Source: Anastatus disparis (taxonomy: Eukaryota; Arthropoda; Insecta; Hymenoptera; Eupelmidae). Taken from it: a stretch of DNA of 64,000 nt. Shown piece by piece: positions 1-11,172 of the stretch. Every line of letters begins with the position of its first letter. The stretch's first letter is position 1. A program made the translations under genes and the position numbers. The notes below the pieces were generated by a model, which saw only the letters and a list, made by a program, of their open reading frames with translations, did not search any database and was not told the origin of the DNA. The stretch is from NCBI GenBank assembly GCA_017163975.1, contig JAFFSR010000265.1, forward strand, positions 868,001 to 932,000, written 5' to 3'.

Positions 1-2560
1 AAAACTATTAATTTGTAAAGACACATAAATTGAAGATCTTTAGAAATTTTGAAGTCAATTTTTTGAAAATTAACTGAGAAATTCTACAGTAACGACCAAA
101 AAGTCAAGGTTTCTACCAAAGAAAAAAATTTCAAGTATTGAATGAAATTTTTTTTAATTATTCATAGATTAAAGTCATACACCTAGTATATTTAATCCTC
201 AAACTACACACTTCGGTCGGGTCTTTATATTTATGTTTTTTTTTTTCAATAAAAAATGTTAACTAGATTTTTTGTAAATTTAAAAAATTAATTTTTTTTT
301 AATTATTGTTAATAAAAAAATTAACATGTTTGGAAAGTACCAGTCAATCAAAAAATATACCGATGCGAATTTGCATTAATGTGCAATTTGAAGGTTAAGA
401 TAAAAAAAAGTTTAAATAATTAATATTATAATAAAAGAAATTTTTTCATCTCGTAGATTACGACCGATTTGGAAGTAATTAACATAAACTATACTTGAAC
501 TATCTCAAATTATTCTATACAAACACGACTAGAGAAAATAATTATATTTTTGATGTGTAAATAAGTAAATAAATTATTTTACAAGTATTTAAACAGATTA
601 TTTGCATTTCTCTCACCTGAACACAGTGCCACCAAACCAAATTACCGATATGTTTCCAAGCATAAATCGCCTTTTTAAATTGGACCGTAAAATTCTTGTT
701 ATGAAAATAAAGCCTATCCTCACCTGTTAATAGAGCTGCACAATACGATGCGATACCGATATTTTGATAAATTATTGATATCGAATCGAATAAAATTATT
801 TATTGTATTGTATCGATAATATTTTTTAGGAAATATTATCGTATTGTATTATATAAATAAATTATCAAAATTGAGAAATATAAAATCAAGAATATTATTG
901 GCAGATCATTAAAAAATAATAATTTTTTACTTTTCATAAGGAAATTTATTTGGGAAAAGTATTTAAAACGTTAAAATAATATAAAAATATATTCAAATTT
1001 CTTAAGCTCATAAAAAGTACAATTGGACCTTTGAGTTTTTGTTTATCTTAAGGAATTTTTATGGCTTGCATATGTGTCAAGTACTACTATGTTATTTTCT
1101 TTCCATCTGGTAAATTTTAAAATCTTTATGGGCTTTAGTAAAAGTTGAAAAGAAATCCCTTTTTATAATGTCCTGATTTTTTTTCTATACCTTTTTAATA
1201 TCTTGAGAAAATATCTTTACAATACTACTCGTTTTTTCTTTTAAATTTAAAAATTTTTTTAGTTAATTTCCATTTTTTTAATCAAAATTTAAAAATAACA
1301 CTTTAAATAGTTATAAAAGACAGTTATGTTACAGCTATGAATATTATAATTGACTAGCCTTTCTCTGTCTTATTATTATTGATCGATGATCGAAATTTTA
1401 CATTTTTTTAAAGGAACTAAATATCATGTAAATTATTTAAATTTTGGAATAATTATGAAAAAAGGCTTAACTTTTTGTCTTTGTCGAATGGTACTTTTCA
1501 TCATTTACATAAAAATTATCGATTGTTACAAGGAAAAAACTACGTAAATTTATAATTATTTTGTCATTATTATAATTCGCACTCATTATATATCTAGCAG
1601 GGTATTTATTTTTTCCTTGTTATAAACATGGATTTTTAATACGAGTGATGAAGTTTGTCCTCTTCTAATAAACGATATGATAAGAAGGAGCCAGAGAAAA
1701 AAAAATAAGATAGTTTCAGAATGGTTTTTGGAAATCTTTGAAGATATTCTAAAAGAAATCTAATAGGAACACTTTAAGAATATCAGTATTTAAAAAAAGA
1801 CGACTTTATTGAAATTTTGATTGCTTATTTTGATAATTAAAGAGCTTTTTAATAAGTTTTTCTAATAAAGTGGACATTTTTGAAGAAATATTATAGTTTT
1901 TTTAAATATTTCTTTGGACAGTCAAGTAGTTATGTTTTTATGCAAGAAGTCGTATGATTTCCTTAAAGTTTCCATTCTGATGTCAACAGCAATGAAAGAA
2001 ATTTTATAGTTTCTAAAAAAAGAAGTCCTAATATAGTTTTCTTAAAATTATTCTCTAAAAATAAACGTTTATAAAAAATTATTTAAATTTATTGAAGATG
2101 TTTTTTAATTTTTTTAAATTTATCTTTGAAGAATTTTATTTTGAAATATTGGCTTTCTTTAATTATCGTAGAATTTTTAAATTTTGATAGTAAATAAAGG
2201 ATATTGATTAATATTTTTTATTTGATATAAATATTAAAAATTTAATAGAAGCTATTTAAAATAATTTAGAATTAAATGGCAAATATATAAGTTTCTTAAT
2301 TTCAACCACATTTTTATCTATAAATTTATATATATCAATTTAATACAATGTATATTTTTATTTGCAAGAAAGTTAAATTATATACAATTCAATATAATCA
2401 TATATATACATAAATATCACAGTTTATGTATGATGTTTACTCGAATAAAATGACTCATTTATTAAAAAGGGACTTAATTTATTTGTATTTGATTCTAAAA
2501 TAATCTGAAGAATGTTTGATAAAATTTATGTCAAAAAGACATTAAAAATTCTTGCTATGA
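1..2560. repeat. Copy A of a long dispersed duplication
   Basis: This non-coding AT-rich stretch matches 45391-46640 and then 48760-50390 in the same orientation at high identity. The match covers the GATGCGATACCGATATT block near 750 and long stretches of 960-2550. Copy B carries about 2.1 kb extra between its two matching halves. The left end runs off the window, so the true length is unknown. No gene is seen in it. Confidence 0.85.
1455..1640. repeat. Member of a dispersed 'GTCTTTGTC' element family
   Basis: The block pairs GTCTTTGTCGAATGG and TTTTCATCATTTACATAAA with a CTAGCAGG and CCTTGTTATAA region. Related blocks occur at 49220-49400, at 17592-17966 (twice, inverted), at 18104-18190 and near 19985-20080. 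This copy sits inside duplication copy A. No coding capacity is visible; it is probably a small non-autonomous DNA element. Confidence 0.5.
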
Positions 2561-3183
2561 CCGTGTTTTTACATGGATTACTATGCTCGTAGAATCAACA
2601 CTGTACTTACATTTGTTAAAAACAAATATTAGGCTCTTTGCATATACGTTTAATTAAATATTTAAAAATCAGCTGTTTGTAAGAAGATGAGCTTGAACTA
2701 TTACAAAAGTTGTATGCTTTAAGTTATACAGAAAAGCATTCTGTAGCTATGCTATGCGTTTTAAAAGTGGAAAAAAGAAAAAAGATAGACTAGTTAACTT
2801 CCGCCTATAATATGCGAACACTTGGTAAGCATAATATGCATCAGCCTATTGCGTCCTACTATATGTACAAAACCCTATTTATTCTATACCAACCTGCACC
2901 TTGCATTTTGCTACCTAAGATACATGTGTACATATATATGAAAATTAAACGTTCGTATATACGTTGCATATATATTATAACGTTCTCCTTTTTCTCTTTA
3001 AAGAGAATCGGAGCGAGAGAGAGATAGTATTTGTTATAACTGAATTATAAGGAATTCTCATTACGTATGTACTCAAGTTATTTCCGCGTTTAAAGAATGC
3101 GCGATTTAATAGAAAACTTGCGCGGCATATGCTGTTCGTTGCGTCTTTTTTCATTTTTGTTTTTTAATATATAAAAACTTTAA
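2561..3183. other. Intergenic, nothing recognised
   Basis: AT-rich sequence with short open frames only and no convincing gene, repeat or RNA. Confidence 0.5.
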
Positions 3184-3196
3184 CGTATACCAATGT

Positions 3197-3404
3197 TTTT
3201 TTTTTTTTTTTTTTTAACTTCGCTATATTTATGCTATGCTATTATTGCTATGCTAATCAGCGACGGAGCTCGTAAGTATGTTTGTGAACTGCAGCACATG
3301 TAACGTACAGTGGTGCTTGTATCAATCGGCCGAGAGCGGGATTCGAACTCGGAACCTCGAGATTACGAATCCAACGCTCTACCGAATGAGCCACAGACCG
3401 ACTC
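3197..3404 (-). mobile_element. tRNA-derived SINE with 13-bp target duplication
   Basis: Read on the minus strand, the head is tRNA-like: A box TGGCTCATTCGGTAGAGC, anticodon loop TTCGTAA (CGT, Thr-like) and B box GAGTTCGAATCCC. A conserved non-tRNA body and a terminal A-run (T-run at 3197-3215) follow. The insertion is flanked by CGTATACCAATGT at 3184-3196 and 3405-3417, the hallmark of LINE-mediated retroposition. Copies of the same family are at 5222-5395, 11512-11705 and 26916-27120. Confidence 0.9.
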
Positions 3405-3417
3405 CGTATACCAATGT

Positions 3418-4090
3418 ACTTATTTTAGAAATAAATTATTACCTTAAAATATTACGTTGGTAATTTTGTTATAGATAAACTTTAATAAAAGGAGAAAATA
3501 TCGGAAAACTTTATAATTTGTAAGAAAATTTTTAAAAATAGTAATTTTTGTTTCTAAAATAAGATTTCCGATTTATTTAATAAAAAATTATTGAATCAAA
3601 ATAAAAATTTGAATCTCATTTATGAAATTATAAAATTTAGTAAAAAATAGTATGAAAAACTGAATAAATTGCAATATAGAACTTTTTTTTATAAATTCTT
3701 TTCTGTCATAGTTTCGTCCTTAATTTTAATAAAAGCTCAAACGCTTTTTCTAATAAAAACAAAACTATAAATAATTCGAAATAATTCTAAATACATACTA
3801 AGAAACTAAAAATAATTGTTGCTAGCACTCTTTTTATAATTTATTTAACAAAACTTAAAGAAAATTCCGAACGATTGTTTATAAATTGCTTATGATTGCT
3901 AACAGGTCTTAGCATCTCAATCAAAACTAATTTTTAATAGTAAAATATAATATTAGATTTATTATCTCCTATACATTTTTATAAAAATTGAATGAGTATA
4001 AAAAAGAAATTCTATATAGAGCGTTTATGTAACGTTTACATTTTCTTCAAAAAATTTATGTATTAAATTTTCTCTTAAGGGTTATTATCT
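3418..4090. other. Intergenic, nothing recognised
   Basis: AT-rich, no convincing coding frame or repeat. Confidence 0.5.
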
Positions 4091-5219
4091 CCCTGGTAGA
4101 AAGTTGAGCATATTTTCAGTATATCATCCCGTATTTTATGGGCAGTCGCGATCATATGCTTTTAGATATCGCGATAAACCTCCATTACTCTTAACGAATT
4201 ATCGCGATGGTATCGGGAGGATATGGTCAATGTTGAATTATACTATATTCATAAACAACATATTACAAAGTGTGAGTGAGCACGCATATGGGAACACAGT
4301 TAGTGAGAAAGAGAAAGGCTGTTCACTCCTTGTTTCCTTTTCAGTTCCTAAACGGACAGTCTTACACTGAAAAAAAATAGCAGAAAATCACGTTGTTGGT
4401 CGACGATTTCAATGCGACCATGCACCGTCGAGGTTATTTAACTTCGTTCAACGGCGACATTTTAACGTGCTTTGCGTGATTTCACGTAAACTGAACACAA
4501 GATTTTTTAGATTAAATCAGTTAGATTTTGCGCTTCAACAATGTTAAATAACATCGACGGTGCATGGTCGCATTGAAATCGTCGACCAACGACGTGATTT
4601 CTCGCCATTTTCTTTTACAGTGTATTCTCTCACACTAAGTTTACATATGCACTCGCTCACTCGCACTTCGCACTCACTGATTTTACATGGATATTTTATT
4701 CATAATCATACTGTATATGTTCGCAAATAAATTTAAGTTATACAATAAAGAACAGAAAATGTTGACACTATTACAATAACAGTATATGCATCTTTAATAA
4801 TTTTAAAGTTAAGTCAAGTCAATCTAACCTGCACATATAGTGATGAAGATAGATGCTTATAGAAGACGAAGCGTCGAGTGATGCGCGCGCAGCTAACATT
4901 CAGTATTCACAACTATAGGATATATTTTACGATTGTACAAACAGGCGCCATCGCGGGCAGCATGTATATATACAGATTCGCTTTCTAAAATTATTTACAA
5001 CTCATATGAATTGTAATAATGAATATTATAATATTTATAATTTATTTCGAATCAGAAGAAAAAAATTTTAATTATTTTAGTGATTATATTTTATATCAAC
5101 TCTGTAATCTTTAATATATTATCGTGTATTTATCGGTCACTTATCGCGACTGCGTAGCGACGAGATATAGCCAACAGTTAGTTATCTGAGCATATCTTAT
5201 CCTTAATTTTCTACCAGGG
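4091..5219. mobile_element. Non-autonomous TIR element (CCCTGG termini)
   Basis: The left end CCCTGGTAGAAAGTTGAGCA mirrors the right end, which terminates in TTTTCTACCAGGG. Further inward, TATCGCGAT-rich and GAGTGAGCACGCATATG-like segments are also mirrored. It contains no transposase frame and is interrupted by a second MITE (4365-4622). The termini resemble those of 20665-20820 and 44186-44356. TSD is unclear here. Confidence 0.65.
4365..4622. mobile_element. Nested 258-bp MITE with long TIRs
   Basis: The ends are CACTGAAAAAAAATAG and CTTTTACAGTG with TA on both sides (4363-4364, 4623-4624). About 80 bp is inverted, including GGTCGACGATTTCAATGCGA and its complement. The TA duplication suggests a Tc1/mariner-type mobiliser. 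It lies inside the 4091-5219 element and is therefore younger. Confidence 0.8.
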
Positions 5220-5221
5220 CT

Positions 5222-5395
5222 TTATATTATTTAATGTCGCTGCATTTATGCTATAATTGCGATGCTGATTAGCGACCAATAAATGCATCGTGTACAGTGA
5301 TACTTGTATCAACCAGCCGTCGAGAGCGAGATTCGAACTCAGAACCTCGAGATTATGAAACCATCGCTCTGCCAACTGAGTCACTGACAACCTCT
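5222..5395 (-). mobile_element. tRNA-derived SINE, diverged copy
   Basis: Same body as the SINE at 3197-3404. On the minus strand the A box reads TGACTCAGTTGGCAGAGCGA and the B box GAGTTCGAATCTCGC. The anticodon region is mutated (TTTCATAAT). No clear target duplication was found. It abuts the right end of the 4091-5219 element. Confidence 0.8.
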
Positions 5396-6113
5396 CTTAG
5401 AGATCTTGATAAAAAGATGTTATTTGATTTATTATAAATTTTTTTTTATTAGCTGGAATATAGAAAAATCTCATAAATTAAGTCTTAACGCTATTCAAGT
5501 CAATAACCAAATCAATATTTAAAATTAAAGAAAAAATATTTTGAATTTTAGCTTATTGATTTTTCATGTAAATAAATGAAAATTTCATAAATCTCACTTT
5601 TTTTCTAAATAATCAATTTCTATTGAAATTATGAATGATTGCGGATTTCAAATCGAATTTTAACATTACTTTCCATAAATATATTATATATATATATGTT
5701 ATTTTTTACAATCTACAAATATTTATTTTACATTGCAATACTAAAATAGAAAAAATATTCGAACATACTAATTCAATTATTGGCATCATTCTTGACAGCC
5801 ATATATTCATAAAAGTATATGAATTGATTTGTTTCATTACGCTAATTTCGTATAGCATACGGTGCAATGTAAAAATAATATTTTCTGCATTAAAATAAAA
5901 TATTTAATTATAATTGGGAAATTATACATGCATTATAAATAATTAATAACAGAGTAAGGAAGTAATAAAAAAACTTAAAAAAAATTTTTTAATTTCAATT
6001 GACATTTTTTATATTTGAAATATTTTAGGATAAAAAATTTTACAAAGTTACTGAGTTATTTCTTTTGGTCGACATCGCTATCCAGTTATGCATTAATACC
6101 TTGATACGTTTTT
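5396..6113. other. Region 3' of the gag ORF, no pol
   Basis: AT-rich. Reading minus-strand downstream of the gag stop, no protease, reverse transcriptase or integrase frame and no LTR-like direct repeat is seen. Confidence 0.5.
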
Positions 6114-7424
6114 CTACTGCTGTGGATGACAATTATAGCAATTCCTGGTTGTGACGCGTCTTGTACCGCAACGATAACAAAAATTTTCTGTTTTTCTATT
6201 CGTACAAGCGTTCATTTTATGACCATGTTGCAAACAATTCAAACATCTACCACCTAATGATAAAAGTGATGCTCGAGCTTGTGCTGTCAATGGGTAATTC
6301 TTGTTACGTTTCATCTTAGATGTTGAACATTCTTGAGCAGGTTGTATTACTCTGGTTGGAAGACCAACGTTTGTTTCTCTACTCTCTTGGTTATCAAGCT
6401 GATCTGTAGGCGACATTGTACTTTCACTATATTCTGAAGAATTACATTGTTCACTCGATTGTTCCTCTCTGATTCGGTAGTATCTCTCGTCTAAATATTT
6501 TTCTTTCTCGTATTTTCTTCCAAAATGTATTAAATCGTCAATCGTAGAAAAATCATAACCTCGTAAAAATTTTCGACATTCCGGAAAAAGATTTTTATAA
6601 GCAATTCCAACTTGTTCTTTTTCTGATGGAGGTTTCGAAAATTTTTTGACAATGCAACGAAAATCCAAAATAAATGCGGTAATCGATTCGTCCGGAGCTT
6701 GAATCCTTTTTCTAAGTTTGTCGATCAGATCATAATCATCATGAGATTCACAAAAGTGCAATTTAAAAGCTTTGACGAATTTATTCCAATTATAATTTAT
6801 CTCAGATTGTATTCCCCGATACCACATTAAGGCTCGACCCTCCAAAATTATTGGCAAATAACATAAAACTTTCTTCGACGAAATTCCTAAACATTTTTTA
6901 TAATCTTCTAATCTTTCTAAAAATTCTTCAGGATCATCCTCTTCTGCATTTGAAAATGAAATTCCCCATCTTTTAAGAATTTCCACGGGGTCGTTGTCGT
7001 AATTTGAATCCGAATCATCTCGATATTCATTTGATTGTTGTTTTTTCGTTTTCTTATCGCTCGACATGTTAGGTATACTTTCTAGTGATGCATTCAATTC
7101 GTTTCGTTTTGATTTTTTGAGAGTAGGATTATAATTCAACAGTGATAAATATTCACGTGCTAGCTGGTTATATTTATCATTTACTGATTCTGCCGTACGA
7201 TAATCTTCAAAATTACGATCAACGTCTTTTTGATCCCGTTGAGTTTGTTCTTGTGAATAATTTACATTTGCCGATACGATTCGTCGATTCACGCGACTCG
7301 TTTGCTCCTTTGTCTTATTTACTTGTTCTTGCAAGGACAATTGTGATGAAAAAACAGTCTCAGCGTCTGTTTCATTACACAGCTCATCAAATGCATCAAA
7401 TTGGATCAAATCTGAAGTTTGCAT
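6114..7424 (-). CDS. Stand-alone Gag-like protein with zinc knuckle (candidate domesticated gag)
   Basis: This intact 436-codon frame has the layout of a Ty3/gypsy-type Gag. A charged, partly disordered N-terminus (about 1-150) is followed by a retrotransposon gag/capsid-like domain (about 155-320; ALMWYRGIQ, FVKAFKLHFCESHDD and LRKRIQAPDESITAFILDF are typical). A polar linker precedes a CX2CX4HX4C knuckle (CLNCLQHGHKMNAC). A second, degenerate knuckle, CYRCGTRRVTTRNC, has Val where His is expected. Gag binds RNA and forms capsids in retroelements. No pol frame, LTR or PBS lies nearby. A splice acceptor (TTATTACAG) lies 10 nt before the ATG, and a GTGAGT donor sits about 1 kb upstream, suggesting a host-type spliced transcript. 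Alternatively it is a truncated element that happens to keep its frame. Confidence 0.75.
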   Translation of the reverse strand: MQTSDLIQFDAFDELCNETDAETVFSSQLSLQEQVNKTKEQTSRVNRRIVSANVNYSQEQTQRDQKDVDRNFEDYRTAESVNDKYNQLAREYLSLLNYNPTLKKSKRNELNASLESIPNMSSDKKTKKQQSNEYRDDSDSNYDNDPVEILKRWGISFSNAEEDDPEEFLERLEDYKKCLGISSKKVLCYLPIILEGRALMWYRGIQSEINYNWNKFVKAFKLHFCESHDDYDLIDKLRKRIQAPDESITAFILDFRCIVKKFSKPPSEKEQVGIAYKNLFPECRKFLRGYDFSTIDDLIHFGRKYEKEKYLDERYYRIREEQSSEQCNSSEYSESTMSPTDQLDNQESRETNVGLPTRVIQPAQECSTSKMKRNKNYPLTAQARASLLSLGGRCLNCLQHGHKMNACTNRKTENFCYRCGTRRVTTRNCYNCHPQQ

Positions 7425-8580
7425 GGATTATCCTCTGTAATAATTAAGTAAAAATAGAATATTAACGAAATTTTAAACTCAAATTTTTTATTGTTTTTAA
7501 TTTTATCCTTATTTGAGCATTAATAATTTAAGAGAATTATTAAGATGAACTCAATTTTTGTAAATTTAAATATATAATTTATATTTCAGTTATTTTTAAT
7601 TTTATTTAGATAAAAAATTTTAATGGAATTCAAAGTTTTTAAATTTAATATTTCCACTATTTAAGCTTGAAAATACTTCATAAATTAATTGTGTGATAAT
7701 ATTCATCATTTATATAAATTTTTACAAAGTATACAAAAAGGTCGCTTGTGTTTACATTTTTAAGAATTTTATAGTACGACTTATTCCAGGAATACTGTGC
7801 GCTGAGCGTGTTTTGTAATCACTCGTTCATTCGTAAAACTTGTATATTGATGAGAATAATTTTTTTTTAATTCATAAAATGTAGGAGTTATTACAAAAAT
7901 AATCGTTTCTTTTTTTAAGATATGTTTTTTTAATCTGCTAGAGCTCTTTAATTTTTTTATTAATTTATGAATAGCATATGGCTTTTTTACGATTCATTAA
8001 CGAGCTTTTATTAATACTATAAGAAAACATTTAAAAAGTGTGAGCACTAACAGATAATTTTAAATGTTTATCATAATATTTAATAATAAAATATTTATTG
8101 TGATGTCAAAATAATAGTATAAATTTTTAATAATTGTAGACATTAAATACTGTGAAACGAAAACCTATCCAAAACTTAAATTATTAAGGAGTTGCAAAAA
8201 AATTTTTATTACAAACATTTTTAATACAAAATTCTAAAATTACGATTTACTGCACGTATATGATCAATGTCACAAAAATCCTTACCTTTACTTTTATATG
8301 TTGACGTTTTAAGATATATCGATTTTCAAGAAAAAATATCCTTACAAAAAACTTGTAAGTATCCAAATTGATAAGAAAATTTGTGAAATGTATAAACAGC
8401 GAAATTCATGAAGATATATGGTCTTAAAAATTGAATGCAAAAATTACGAAAAACTCTGTACTCACTGAAAGCCGGTTAACATCTGATCGTGCAACGCGCC
8501 TTCCATTAACTTGAAACGGCGATGCGTGCGCATTATAGCTTTGCAGACGACGAACCATAGCGCCAATTTAAAAGCTGTTA
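7425..8580 (-). other. Inferred 5' leader exon and intron of the gag gene
   Basis: On the minus strand a GC-richer stretch (8580-8466) ends in TTTCA followed by GTGAGTAC (intron from 8465). The matching acceptor TTATTACAG ends at 7435, giving an intron of about 1031 nt and a short non-coding lead before the ATG. The splice signals are visible; that they are used is inference. The transcription start was not identified. Confidence 0.4.
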
Positions 8581-8589
8581 TTTGTAGAT

Positions 8590-9203
8590 TTTATGTTCGG
8601 TTTAAGAGAAAAAGGTATATAGCAGTTTCATTATGTACTATGATATGATAAAATGTTGTATAAAAATTTATAAAAATAAATTCTCGATTAGAAAATGTAA
8701 TTATAAAAAGAATATTTAAAAATAAAAATTTTTTTAACCTTTTTTTATGTAGCTATTTTTGTTAAAAATATGTTTTTAATTCGTGATTTTCTGCTGTCAC
8801 TTTTAAATTATATCAATCATTTATGAATATTTTAGCGACGTTTTACACGTATTTTTATATGTTTTGCAATACTCTCATTTTAAATTTATAAGTATGACTA
8901 TAAAATTTCAATAAAATGTTTAGGTTCGTATAATTTGACAACTATTAAATTTAGAAAGTTAATCATTTTAAAAAATAAAGATTAAGGAATACCAAAAAGC
9001 TTTATTCAATCAAAAGTTAATGTGCCTATTGACACGCAAATTACACATTAAAAGCAGCTGATTTTCACGTTTTAAAATTTGTTAAATTTTCAATTGTTGC
9101 ATAATTTTTAAAAGAATGAAGCTTTTGATTTTTAGAACCTCACAAATTGAAAATAGAACATTGAATTTACTTTCTTTGATAAAAAATTTTTTTAGTTTTA
9201 TGG
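8590..9203. other. Intergenic, nothing recognised
   Basis: AT-rich, with no supported gene or repeat. Confidence 0.45.
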
Positions 9204-9205
9204 TA

Positions 9206-9478
9206 CACGGAGAAAAATTCTATCGTAAAAATTACTATTTGATATAGTAACCATGGGACATACTTTATATGTACAAAAATTACTACTTCAAATAGCATTT
9301 CAAATAGCAATTTTTACTATTTCAAATAGTAAAAATTTAGAAAATTCTGAATTATCTAAATTTTTACTATTTAAAATAGCAATTTTTACAATTTAAAATA
9401 GTAATTTTTATACATATAAAGTATGTCCCATGGCTACTATCTAAAATAGTAAATTTGTCTATAGAATTTTTCTCAGTG
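9206..9478. mobile_element. 273-bp MITE, TA target
   Basis: TIRs CACGGAGAAAAATTCTAT and ATAGAATTTTTCTCAGTG are flanked by TA (9204-9205, 9479-9480). The pairing extends inward through GGGACATACTTTATATGTA and its complement. The core is built from short repeats of AAATAGTAAAAATT. No coding capacity; Tc1/mariner-like by target site. Confidence 0.85.
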
Positions 9479-9480
9479 TA

Positions 9481-10569
9481 TCAAAAATATGGAGCTTTGG
9501 AAGAATAAATATCTGTGCAATAGTTTAACAGATATTTTTCTTCATTATTCTCGAGAGCCAAACTATCCTCAGAGTTGTAGAGTACATGCTGCAGTTCTCC
9601 TTTGTCATTTGTACGTAATTTTTTAACATCATGATATTTCCAGGGTAGTAAATAATAAACTTTTATTTGTTTTTGGAAAAAGATATTTTATTCTCAACGA
9701 TTTAGAATTTTTTTAAGGTTTTAATTTATGCAAAACTTATATTCAGAAATTGGAACGTAATTTCCTTCAGGTTTAACAACCAACTGAAACTATAACAAAA
9801 TAATTTCATGCACATCGCGCGCCTCTATGTAAGCAACCACATGTACTTGCTTCAATAAGATCTTTCGATTTTCATTCATCAAATTTTGGGCGAGAAGAAT
9901 TTTTTTTAAACTGTATTATCTAACGTTTCACTAGTTGTAAAATAAAAATAAAAAAAGAAAGGAGAACCGAAAACATAATTTAAACTTCTTGCTCTGTGTA
10001 TTAAAAAAAACTTTAATTTCTAGATATTAATGTTGAAGAACTATATAAGCATTTGAAAGTCTAATAAATTTTCAGTAACCTTATTAAATTGTCTGCAACT
10101 AGAGAATTATTAAGCGTTAAAATCTAAGATTTCGGTTTTCTTCATAATACTGCATCCAAAATCATGTCCCAAACTTTTGGTAAAGTCGGCAATCCGGACC
10201 AATGACTCTGTCCTTGAGAGAGAAACAGAATCATATTTTTTAAAATATAATGCGGTACTGATCTAATTATTAAAAATTTAAATATTGAAATTTGACAAAA
10301 TTTAATATCTTATTTGTTATATTTTTTATAGAAATTCATAGTTATTAATAGTTTGTCATAACTTTCCTAGCTATGTATGATTCATATAATAAAGAATTAA
10401 TTCTGGAAAAGTTGAAACACTAATCATCATTTTCGAATAACAATATTAAAATAACAAATATAACTATAATTAATTTTTTTCTTACTTTTTTTCAAATACA
10501 GCTGAAGTTCTCTGCGAAACACCGGCTCTGTTAGAAAATGGTGCATCATGCGTAAGTGGTTGGAGCTGA
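9481..10569 (-). other. Candidate minus-strand coding exons of an unidentified gene
   Basis: Several minus-strand pieces read like protein. 9660-9481 is open for 60 codons (includes NDKGELQHVLYNSEDS). A piece around 9905-9740 reads ILLKQVHVVAYIEARDVHE, but has a TAG before VVKPEGNYVPISEYK. A piece near 10215-10110 follows a strong acceptor (TTTCTCTCTCAAG). 10569-10488 lies between TTTTTCAG and GTAAG and joins the previous piece in phase. The joins beyond that do not all agree in phase and stops intervene, so this is either a decayed gene or wrongly joined exons. The product is not recognised. Parts are open on the plus strand too, which lowers confidence. Confidence 0.3.
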
Positions 10570-11172
10570 AAAATTGATATCTTATTGAAGTCTAATGAAT
10601 CTATTTTAAATTCACATAAGTTTTGTAAACATGAATAATGTATGAAAAAAATATTTTTACTAAAGCTTTTTTAAAAATAACTTGACTTAGGAGTATTTAT
10701 TTATAAAAAATAAAAAGATTTATTCTTTCGAAAAAGATACATGAAGTATATGATAATATGATGCAAACAACCCTAAACATTTAACTGTTGAGTATATGAA
10801 TCACTCCGAATTTTATAATTTTTAAATGACAATTCAATACAGTGCGTTTATATTTTTTATATAAAATATTTTTTTACTAATTTGTTATTTTTCTTATTCG
10901 CCTAAACTTAATCGAATTATTTTTAAAAAGTCATACTTTTTAATAATGTGTATGCTTTTAAAAAGTGATATGCTTTTAGACAAAGGAAAATATTTTATTT
11001 AAGTACTAAATTGCTGATATATCTCCACTTTTGATTTCTTCTTTTTATTATTGCTTCAAACTGATGATGAGTGGTAAAAGTTAAAAACCTCAAAACACTA
11101 ATGTATGTTGTAATATAAATTTAAGGGAATTTAAAATACTGACATGATTGTTTTTTTTTTTTATCATTTTAG
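10570..11172. other. Non-coding or intronic, nothing firm
   Basis: AT-rich; it ends in a polypyrimidine acceptor (TTTTTTATCATTTTAG) immediately before the coiled-coil exon. Confidence 0.45.

Noticed and set aside
10501..10551. Plus-strand exon (good acceptor and GTAAGTGG donor) joined to the coiled-coil gene
   Set aside because: The minus strand over the same bases has equally good sites and a longer protein-like translation in phase with its neighbour; strand cannot be decided, so it was not put in the gene model.
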